Source: Paludibacteraceae bacterium
GTDB taxonomy: Bacteria > Bacteroidota > Bacteroidia > Bacteroidales > Paludibacteraceae
Assembly (NCBI GenBank): GCA_017444615.1
Contig: JAFSWF010000034.1
Span: 1-37,331 of the forward strand
Length of the DNA stretch: 37,331 bases
Direction of reading: 5' to 3'
A model generated the notes under the pieces. It made no database searches. It was not told the DNA's origin and was given only the letters and a program-made list of their open reading frames with translations. Below, piece after piece: positions 31,566 to 37,331 of this stretch. Numbering within the stretch: position 1 is the stretch's first letter; every line of letters starts with the position of its first letter. The position numbers and the translations under genes were made by a program.

Positions 31566-32234
31566 ATGAAACGATTTTTGTACTTTGTAGGGCTTATTGG
31601 GGTGGCTATCTGTGGCGCCATGGGGACCATTCAGGCGGAGAACCGAGCGGGCTACATAGAGAACCATAATGAGCTGCGAATCGGTTGGGGCGATCAATTG
31701 TTTGAAAGCCTCATGTGGCATAATCCCACCTATATCACCACCACGATGCCGGTAACGAACAACTATCTCTACCGCGAGAATTACAAGCACTACCAGCACC
31801 TCTGGTTGGAGTATCAATGGCGGTTCAACCACTGGTTCGGGTTGGGCGGTATGATTGACGGTAGTGGCGTCAGTTGGGATGAAGTGACGCGTAACGGTGC
31901 CGGCACAGAGGTGTCGCGGGACCCTAATCATCACTTCTTCAACCTCGTTATTATGCCTACCGTGCGATTCACCTATTACCATCACGAGAACGTCAATCTC
32001 TACTCAGGTCTGGGACTGGGACTGGGCATCAATGGTGGTTCAGAAGTGAATGCAAAAGGAAAGAAGACAGATGTAGGCGCGGCTGTCAATGTCACCGTCT
32101 TTGGCGTTAGTGCCAATTATAACCGATGGTTCATGACCACCGAGTTCGGAGGCTTGACATCGCTCAAGAACATGAACACCGTCTATATGCTCTGTTCACG
32201 TATTATTAATGTTAGTATAGGTGCTCGTTTTTGA
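31566..32234 (+). CDS. Outer-membrane beta-barrel protein
   Basis: A 222-aa protein from the ATG at 31566 with a signal peptide (MKRFLYFVGLIGVAICGAMG). The rest has amphipathic beta strands rich in aromatic residues (HLWLEYQWRFNHWFGLGG, FFNLVIMPTVRFTYYHH, LYSGLGLGLGING, ANYNRWFMTTEFGG) and ends in Phe (VSIGARF), as outer-membrane barrels do. It looks like a small OmpA/OmpW-like barrel of about eight strands. Specific cargo or function is not evident. The longer reading from 31518 would overlap the promoter and is rejected. Confidence 0.82.
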   Translation: MKRFLYFVGLIGVAICGAMGTIQAENRAGYIENHNELRIGWGDQLFESLMWHNPTYITTTMPVTNNYLYRENYKHYQHLWLEYQWRFNHWFGLGGMIDGSGVSWDEVTRNGAGTEVSRDPNHHFFNLVIMPTVRFTYYHHENVNLYSGLGLGLGINGGSEVNAKGKKTDVGAAVNVTVFGVSANYNRWFMTTEFGGLTSLKNMNTVYMLCSRIINVSIGARF

Positions 32235-32243
32235 CGAGCACCT
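32219..32243. other. Stem-loop spanning a stop codon
   Basis: AGGTGCTCG pairs perfectly with CGAGCACCT (9 bp). The 7-nt loop ends with the TGA stop of the barrel gene. No T-run follows on the plus strand, so it may shape mRNA ends or attenuate read-through rather than terminate alone. Confidence 0.5.
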
Positions 32244-32246
32244 TAA

Positions 32247-32277
32247 AAAGTTAAACCGTTAAACTGTTAAATCGTAA
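32247..32277. repeat. GTTAAAC repeat tract
   Basis: AGTTAAACCGTTAAACTGTT and AAATCGTAA: about three units of (C)CGTTAAA between the barrel stop and the lipase-like gene's ATG. It leaves little room for a separate promoter. Confidence 0.65.
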
Positions 32278-32279
32278 TT

Positions 32280-33626
32280 ATGGCGATACGCTACTATAAA
32301 TTCAGTATTATTGGTCTCGTTGTCCTTCTCGTCTCCTGCCAATTCCGGCAAGACACGTTCGTCGATTTCACGGATAAGGAAACGGCAAAAGGATTAAAGT
32401 TTCAGGTGATAGGTCAGCACGAAACCGATCTGTCGCAAGGTCTGCCATCCTCTTGTTATATGCCCGATGGTACGCCGGCCAATGAGTATTCAGAAGCCAG
32501 CAATCAGGATTCAGATGTAACAGGTGCCCATAAGGCGCCAAAGACCAGTAGTGTGACCGGCACAGCGGTGCTGCAAGAATTGCTTAAGTACGGCAATCAA
32601 AACAACGTGATAGAGATAGTCGGCACCTACCCCAGCATCAATACCGATGGCGATTCGGTTATACTATCCGGCAAAGTCATGTTACCCAAAAACGGCAATC
32701 CCAAACGAATGATTCTTGTTAGTCACTATACGGTTTGCTCTAATGCCGAAGCACCCAGTAACTGCTTCTCGCTCGAAGGTGTGCTGGTCAAACTCGGTTA
32801 CGGACTCATCATTCCTGATTATATAGGGTATGGCATAACGGCGAACGAGGTGCATCCCTACCTGGTGATGGATCTGACAGCGCGCAATGTGCTGGATATG
32901 TACCTGGCCGTACGGCCATGGTTAGATGCAGTAGGACGAGTGCCTGACGACTCCAAATTAGACCTAATGGGCTATAGTCAGGGCGGCGCCACAACGATGG
33001 CTGTGCAGTACTTGATTGAGACCGAGTACGATGATCCGGAGGAAGAGGATTATGTTTCGCTCCACCGCGTCTTCGCAGGCGGCGGACCCTATGACGTCAA
33101 AGCTACATATGAGCGTTTCGTCACCACCGACACAGCGGGCTACCCCGTGGCAGTACCACTGGTGTTACAAGGGATGATCAAAGGCAATAACCTCTCCATC
33201 CGAATGGAAGACCTGATGCAAGAATGGTTGTACAACGAGATGGATAATTGGATCAATAGCAAGCGTTATACCTCCGCGCAAATCAATAAACTCATCGGCA
33301 CCAAAGTGACGCATAAGATACTCACCCCTGAGGGGATGGACCAGACCTCCGAGAAAGTGGCGGAACTATACAAAGCGATGACGGTCAACTCCATCATCTC
33401 CTATAACTGGATACCCGAAGCATCCGTTTATATCATGCACTCAATGGATGATGAGACAGTACCGTATGCCAATGCATCGAATGCAAAAGCCAAATGGAAA
33501 GAGGCGAATATCACCTATAATTTCGGGCACTACGGAGGACATGTGATGACCGCACTACGGTTTATTTATTCGGTACAAACCCTGCTCGTGCAGGAAGAGG
33601 AAGAAAGGAAGAAGTATGAAAACTAA
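32280..33626 (+). CDS. Lipoprotein alpha/beta hydrolase (secretory-lipase-like)
   Basis: A 448-aa protein. The N-terminus MAIRYYKFSIIGLVVLLVSC has a lipobox with Cys20, so it should be lipid-anchored after export. The catalytic domain shows the nucleophile elbow LMGYSQGG with Ser233, a likely acid in HSMDDETVPYANA (Asp390 or Asp391) and a likely His in GHYGGHV (His417 or His421). The wide spacing and the segment IIPDYIGYG before the nucleophile fit the secretory lipase/esterase-like family of alpha/beta hydrolases. A CAATCAGGATTCAG repeat (32484-32520) lies in the N-terminal linker, as EYSEASNQDSDV. The end overlaps the next lipoprotein gene by 11 nt, suggesting joint expression. Substrate unknown. 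Confidence 0.85.
   Translation: MAIRYYKFSIIGLVVLLVSCQFRQDTFVDFTDKETAKGLKFQVIGQHETDLSQGLPSSCYMPDGTPANEYSEASNQDSDVTGAHKAPKTSSVTGTAVLQELLKYGNQNNVIEIVGTYPSINTDGDSVILSGKVMLPKNGNPKRMILVSHYTVCSNAEAPSNCFSLEGVLVKLGYGLIIPDYIGYGITANEVHPYLVMDLTARNVLDMYLAVRPWLDAVGRVPDDSKLDLMGYSQGGATTMAVQYLIETEYDDPEEEDYVSLHRVFAGGGPYDVKATYERFVTTDTAGYPVAVPLVLQGMIKGNNLSIRMEDLMQEWLYNEMDNWINSKRYTSAQINKLIGTKVTHKILTPEGMDQTSEKVAELYKAMTVNSIISYNWIPEASVYIMHSMDDETVPYANASNAKAKWKEANITYNFGHYGGHVMTALRFIYSVQTLLVQEEEERKKYEN
32484..32520 (+). repeat. CAGCAATCAGGATTCAG repeat in the lipase-like gene
   Basis: TATTCAGAAGCCAGCAATCA then GGATTCAGATG encodes YSEASNQDSD between lipobox and catalytic domain. Same sense orientation as all other coding copies of the CATTCAGCC family. 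Confidence 0.6.
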
Positions 33627-34536
33627 GACCGCTTCGCTAATAGAGCAAAGACCGCTCGTTGTTTTGTGTCTTTTGTCCATTGTCCTTATTCCATTGTCCA
33701 CTTCCTGCAACCCCGAAGCCAAGTGGGAGACACAAGGAGTAGAGGTGTCCATGACCGTCAAGACCGTGTCGGCTGGCTTTGTGGAGTGCTCTTTCTCCAC
33801 CAACAAAGACGCGTATTACCTCATCGCCATTACGGAACCGTGGGAGAAATTCAATCCGGTCGATAACTCCAAGCAGTTTATGCAGTTTGCCTTGGATAGC
33901 GCCTATGCGGACTACCTCATGTGGCGCAGTTACTTGCTTCGGGAGAAGGAGTTCAATGTTGCGCCATTTGCCAGTCATTCGCTCCAATACGGCACGGTGA
34001 ACCATTTCTTCACGGGACTCGTTCCCGAGCACGACTATTGGGTCTTCGCCTTCCCCGTCAATCCCGAGACCATGAAACCCGTCGGAGCGCTGGTTCTGGA
34101 ACCAATTACTACGAAAAAAGAGAGTTCGGTTGCCGTGTCTTTTGATTATCGGGTGAAGGATGTATGGGACTATATTTATCCGCTGGACACCCTCAATAAT
34201 GTGCATAACCACTTCCCCTATATAGCCACCACGCGGGATAGTTTGGAACTTGATCCTACCATGGATCCGGTTGTAGAATTGAGTTTGTGGGTGGCTGACC
34301 AATTCTTGTATCCCCAATACGCTAATGTGTTTTATGGTGTGAAAGCGGTGGAGAACGAGGGCATCGATTCGCATCTGGCGTTCGAAGACGGACATACCTA
34401 CTATACGGTAATTAGTGGTTTTGATTTCAGTCTGAAGCAGGAAGCCATCTATAAGTTCACATGGCACCCGGGCTATGAGCATTATTTCCACGACAATGAT
34501 TCTACGAACCTCTTCCGCCTCTCGCAAAACGAATAG
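33616..34536 (+). CDS. Lipoprotein of unknown function with repeat-derived signal peptide
   Basis: A 306-aa lipoprotein; the lipobox is PLSTSC with Cys31. The mature part starts with a fibronectin-III-like beta segment (about residues 40-140: VSMTVKTVSAGFVECSFSTN ... FTGLVPEHDYWVFAF), followed by a region with WDYIYPLD, no known catalytic motif and a normal stop. The N-region TKTASLIEQRPL and the hydrophobic core LCLLSIVLIPLST are both encoded by dispersed-repeat words. The gene overlaps the lipase-like gene by 11 nt, and rlmH follows 3 nt after its stop. It is probably periplasm- or surface-exposed; the role is unknown. Confidence 0.8.
   Translation: MKTKTASLIEQRPLVVLCLLSIVLIPLSTSCNPEAKWETQGVEVSMTVKTVSAGFVECSFSTNKDAYYLIAITEPWEKFNPVDNSKQFMQFALDSAYADYLMWRSYLLREKEFNVAPFASHSLQYGTVNHFFTGLVPEHDYWVFAFPVNPETMKPVGALVLEPITTKKESSVAVSFDYRVKDVWDYIYPLDTLNNVHNHFPYIATTRDSLELDPTMDPVVELSLWVADQFLYPQYANVFYGVKAVENEGIDSHLAFEDGHTYYTVISGFDFSLKQEAIYKFTWHPGYEHYFHDNDSTNLFRLSQNE
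33624..33702 (+). repeat. Two repeat families forming a signal-peptide coding region
   Basis: AAGACCGCTTCGCTAATAGA and AAGACCGCTCG (33624-33660) share the word GACCGCTTCGCT with dxs copy 2. TTTTGTCCATTGTCC, TTATTCCATTGTCCAC (33671-33702) is the reverse complement of the GGACAATGG family at 20474-20509. Confidence 0.7.
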
Positions 34537-34539
34537 CCT

Positions 34540-35010
34540 ATGCGTATCACCCTTCTGGTAGTTGGCAAAACAACGGACGCCCGTCTGCAGGCGCTGATAG
34601 ACGATTATCAGCAACGCTTGGCACATTATGTGCCGTTCGAACTAACCGTCATACCGGATCTTCGCAACGCCAAATCGCTCACAGAGTCGCAAATCAAGGA
34701 GCAAGAAGGAACAGAGATACTCAAACGTCTGACACCGGCAATGGAAGTGATTCTGCTGGATGAACACGGCGCAGAAAGACGGTCTGTTGAATACGCCGAA
34801 TGGCTACAGCGGAAAATGAGTAGCGGACGAGACCTCACCTTTGTTATCGGCGGACCATACGGCTTCAGCGAAGCCGTTTATCAACGCGCAGAAGGTCAGA
34901 TGAGCCTCAGCCGAATGACCTTCTCTCATCAGATGGTACGGCTCTTTTTCGTCGAACAACTATACCGCGCAATGACTATCCTTCGGCACGAACCCTATCA
35001 CCATGAATAA
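34540..35010 (+). CDS. rlmH: 23S rRNA (pseudouridine-1915-N3)-methyltransferase RlmH
   Basis: A 156-aa SPOUT-family methyltransferase, the usual length, that methylates pseudouridine 1915 in helix 69 of 23S rRNA on 70S ribosomes. Signature elements: the N-terminal MRITLLVVGKT, ILLDEHG (about residue 68), the SAM-binding knot FVIGGPYGF (about 102-110) and the conserved C-terminal LSRMTFSHQMVR ... EQLYRA ... YHHE. It starts 3 nt after the lipoprotein stop, so is probably translated from the same mRNA. It is followed 21 nt later by a DUF5020 gene. Confidence 0.95.
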   Translation: MRITLLVVGKTTDARLQALIDDYQQRLAHYVPFELTVIPDLRNAKSLTESQIKEQEGTEILKRLTPAMEVILLDEHGAERRSVEYAEWLQRKMSSGRDLTFVIGGPYGFSEAVYQRAEGQMSLSRMTFSHQMVRLFFVEQLYRAMTILRHEPYHHE

Positions 35011-35031
35011 ATCCTCTAAAACACGTATCTT

Positions 35032-35814
35032 ATGAAGACGCTACGATCTCTCATCTTATCAGTAAGCCTTTGTATCAGTGCTTTCGCTTGGGCAGGAACC
35101 AACCTGCAGGTGTACTATGATTTCGGTTCTATGGGTACCGCTTGTCCTAACCAACGCTCACCGCGCGTAACGACTACTTTGGAACTCTTCTACCCCGATA
35201 ACTGGGGTAATACTTTCGCCTTCATCGATATCGATTACGCGTTTCATCCCAACGACCCGAAGAACACCCCCTTTCTCGCGTATTTTGAGATTGCGCGGTG
35301 CCTCAATTTCTGGCATAAATCTGCGGCGAAGGACCTCAGCATACAGGTCGAGTACAACGGCGGTTTGGGTGTGTATAAGGATGGCGCAGGAGATTTGAGA
35401 GGCTATGGTATCAACCACGCTGCGCTGCTCGGTCTCAACTACTGCTTGCACACGAAGGATTATAAGAACATTTTCAATCTGGAGTTGCTTTGGAAAGTGA
35501 TTATCGATGATTATAACGTCTTCAAAAACTCCGTGCCGCTGCAATTCACCTTCGTATGGGGCTGCGATGATTTCTGCACGGCGCCCGGTCTGCGGTTCTC
35601 CGGATTCCTCGATATTTGGGGACAACGCTATGCCGCCGGACAATCATTTGTGATGATTACCGAACCGCAACTATGGTACAATGTAGGACGGTGGTTCAAA
35701 TGCCCCAACCTGCATATCGGCACGGAGATAGAGATGAGTTATAATTTCTCCGGTTCCACCTCACAAGGTTTTATGTGTAACCCCTGCCTCGGCATCAAAT
35801 GGTGTTTTGATTAA
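35032..35814 (+). CDS. DUF5020 family exported protein (Tsx-like barrel)
   Basis: A 260-aa exported protein (signal peptide MKTLRSLILSVSLCISAFAWA). Repeated aromatic amphipathic strands (LELFYPDNWGNTFAFIDIDYAF, YFEIARCLNFW, LSIQVEYNGGLG, FSGFLDIWGQ, LHIGTEIEMSYNF) and a short C-terminus ending LGIKWCFD fit an outer-membrane barrel of the DUF5020 family, which is related to the nucleoside channel Tsx. Transport of a small solute is a family-based guess. A repeat tract separates it from the next gene. Confidence 0.8.
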   Translation: MKTLRSLILSVSLCISAFAWAGTNLQVYYDFGSMGTACPNQRSPRVTTTLELFYPDNWGNTFAFIDIDYAFHPNDPKNTPFLAYFEIARCLNFWHKSAAKDLSIQVEYNGGLGVYKDGAGDLRGYGINHAALLGLNYCLHTKDYKNIFNLELLWKVIIDDYNVFKNSVPLQFTFVWGCDDFCTAPGLRFSGFLDIWGQRYAAGQSFVMITEPQLWYNVGRWFKCPNLHIGTEIEMSYNFSGSTSQGFMCNPCLGIKWCFD

Positions 35815-35818
35815 ATCG

Positions 35819-35859
35819 AGGTCCTGACTGGACCAACGACTAACGACCAACGACCAATT
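35819..35859. repeat. ACGACCAA repeat tract
   Basis: GACTGGACCAACGACTAACG and ACCAACGACCAATT: about four units of GACCAAC directly before the antiporter ATG. It begins 5 nt after the DUF5020 stop. Confidence 0.7.
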
Positions 35860-37131
35860 ATGAAAAAAGGCTCATTCGCTCTTTTGCCCATCGTGGCGAT
35901 GTTAGTACTGCTGATAGGTTTATCGGTGTATTATCAAGGTGTGAGTAACGCACCGTTGTTGCATATTTTTATCGTAACGGCTATCGTTGCGGTAGCTATC
36001 ACGCGCGGTGTACCGCTCAAAGAGCGCGTAGCTATCTTCTCCTCTGGAGCAGGGTCAAAGAACTTACTACTGATGGTGTGGATCTTCATGCTCGCCGGTG
36101 CGTTCGCCGCCAGTGCCAAAGAGATGGGCGCTGCGAGTGCGATGGTGGACCTAACGCTGCATATCCTGCCGGCTAAGTTTGCGTTGGCGGGACTCTTCTT
36201 CGCAGCGTGTATCACCTCCCTCTGTATGGGAACCAGCGTCGGTACGATCGTCGCATTGATGCCCCTTGCCGCCGGTTTAGCAGAAAAGACAGAGATGGCA
36301 CTACCGATGGTAGCGGCAGCTGTAGTGGGAGGAGCGTTCTTCGGCGATAACCTCTCTTTCATCAGCGATACCACCATCGTCGCCACCCAAACGCAGGGGT
36401 GCAAACTGAGTGATAAGTTCCGCTTCAATCTACGGATGGTTTTACCTGTAGCGGTTGTGGTAGGCATCGCCTATGTGTTCCTCGGCAGTCACGCCACCGA
36501 AATGCCCATCGTCGGGCCCGTACCCTTTTGGAAAGTGATACCGTACCTCGCTGTACTTTTCTGCGCAGCGTTCGGAATGAACGTGTTGGTGGTCTTGGTG
36601 CTCGGTAATGCGCTCACCAGCATTACCGGTATGGCAGACGGCAGTTTCGACGGGATGGGTTGGATCAACAGCACACTGCAAGGCGTGATGGGCATGAGCG
36701 AACTGATACTCATCTCCATGCTGGCCGGAGGTATCTTCGCCCTCATTAGTTATAACGGCGGACTCGATTTTATGATTAACCTCATCACCCGTAATGTAAA
36801 GAAACGAGCCGGTGCCGAATTGAGTATATGCGGTCTGGTGGCTTTTGCCAACCTCTGCACCGCCAATAACACCATCGCTATCCTGTCTGTGGGCGATATT
36901 GCCAAACGAGTGGCAGAGCAGTTTGATATCGACCCGCGCCGCAGTGCCAGCCTGCTGGATACTACCTCTTGCTGCGTGCAAGGATTACTACCCTACGGCG
37001 CACAGTTACTGATGGCAAGCGGACTCACCGGCATCAGCGCCATGAGTATCATCCCTTGGTTACTCTACCCCATCCTCATCGGCGCCGCCGTCCTCATCAC
37101 CATCGCCATTCCCCGAAAAACAAAGAATTGA
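35860..37131 (+). CDS. Na+/H+ antiporter NhaC family protein
   Basis: A 423-aa inner-membrane protein with about eleven hydrophobic segments and the charge-poor profile of secondary transporters. Family-typical stretches: the start LLPIVAMLVLLIGLSVYY, GTSVGTIVALMPLA (about residue 127), GGAFFGDNLSFISDTTIVATQTQG (about 156-180, with the Asp residues expected in the ion path) and LANLCTANN-like FANLCTANNTIA (about 328). NhaC homologues exchange Na+ for H+; some relatives exchange malate and lactate, so the substrate is uncertain. The preceding tandem repeat gives no clear ribosome site. Confidence 0.87.
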   Translation: MKKGSFALLPIVAMLVLLIGLSVYYQGVSNAPLLHIFIVTAIVAVAITRGVPLKERVAIFSSGAGSKNLLLMVWIFMLAGAFAASAKEMGAASAMVDLTLHILPAKFALAGLFFAACITSLCMGTSVGTIVALMPLAAGLAEKTEMALPMVAAAVVGGAFFGDNLSFISDTTIVATQTQGCKLSDKFRFNLRMVLPVAVVVGIAYVFLGSHATEMPIVGPVPFWKVIPYLAVLFCAAFGMNVLVVLVLGNALTSITGMADGSFDGMGWINSTLQGVMGMSELILISMLAGGIFALISYNGGLDFMINLITRNVKKRAGAELSICGLVAFANLCTANNTIAILSVGDIAKRVAEQFDIDPRRSASLLDTTSCCVQGLLPYGAQLLMASGLTGISAMSIIPWLLYPILIGAAVLITIAIPRKTKN

Positions 37132-37142
37132 CGAATTATTTT

Positions 37143-37331
37143 TTATTGGTGTTGTTCACGCAGCAAATCATTCACCGTCTTCACCGGATTAAACGTGCTC
37201 ACCGGCACTTCCACGAAGATCGTGTTCCACCGGCTCATCGCACCGTTCCACAGACCCGGCAACTCCAACGCTAATAACTCCTTACCATCTTTCGACTTAT
37301 TCGAGATAAAACCTGTCTGCGGGTCCACATA
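37143..37331 (-). CDS. C-terminal part of a DUF4301-like protein (cut by the window edge)
   Basis: The reading frame enters from the right edge on the minus strand, and only its last 62 codons are visible. The sequence FISNKSKDGKELLALELPG, LWNGAMSRWNTIFVEVPV and STFNPVKTVNDLLR closely resembles the C-terminal end of DUF4301 proteins of Bacteroidales, whose role is not established. The start codon lies outside the window. It is convergent with the antiporter gene (11 nt between stops), with no hairpin terminator seen there. Confidence 0.65.
   Translation of the reverse strand, partial: YVDPQTGFISNKSKDGKELLALELPGLWNGAMSRWNTIFVEVPVSTFNPVKTVNDLLREQHQ

Noticed and set aside
33637..34626. Open frame of 329 codons on the minus strand across the lipoprotein and rlmH
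   Set aside because: It runs against three tightly packed, motif-supported or signal-bearing plus-strand genes and looks like shadow translation.

Overview
The window reads as chromosome of a Bacteroidota bacterium, most likely of the order Bacteroidales. Upstream of several genes the promoters have the Bacteroidetes form TTTG-N20-TAnnTTTG. Most starts lack a Shine-Dalgarno site. The gene set (DUF5020, a probable DUF4301 end, four-helix-bundle suffix protein, InlB-type repeats, many exported proteins with one short C-terminal tail) also fits. I see no phage, integrase, transposase, CRISPR array or rRNA.

Layout. Positions 38-8334, minus strand: a secreted endonuclease/exonuclease/phosphatase-family protein, a small protein with a C-terminal membrane anchor, a giant exported surface protein of about 1960 aa, and a four-helix-bundle protein. 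Positions 8567-9024: a tRNA-Phe with several non-canonical positions, its terminator, and divergent promoters. Position 9025: trmO, plus strand. Positions 10121-20587: a starch-degradation locus of four GH13 enzymes and one non-catalytic binding protein, all exported and all ending in the same type of tail. Positions 20642-30571, same strand and tightly packed: two deoxynucleoside kinases, dxs, trkA, trkH, an SGNH/MBOAT acyl-transfer pair and coaE. Position 30581: nadC, convergent with coaE. Positions 31566-37131: an outer-membrane barrel, a lipase-like lipoprotein, a second lipoprotein, rlmH, a DUF5020 protein and an NhaC-type antiporter. A partial DUF4301-like gene enters from the right edge.

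The most striking property is a dense population of short dispersed repeats, both between and inside genes. Intergenic copies are CTAG-based or AATTGATAATTG-based tracts that often begin exactly at a stop codon. Other families (CATTCAGCCATCAG, GGACAATGG, AAGGACCTT, and hairpin mini-elements) sit in frame inside conserved housekeeping genes: trmO has three, dxs four, coaE two, the MBOAT gene several. One lipoprotein signal peptide appears to be made almost entirely of such repeats. This resembles the Rickettsia palindromic elements and the cyanobacterial STRR repeats in principle, but several families act together here.

How the genes work together: the GH13 locus would degrade alpha-glucan outside the inner membrane, and no SusC/SusD transport pair is in view. 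dxs, coaE, nadC, rlmH and trmO are ordinary housekeeping functions. trkA and trkH form a potassium importer. The SGNH and MBOAT proteins probably O-acylate a surface or extracellular glycan. All identifications come from reading motifs and known family architecture; no database search was run.
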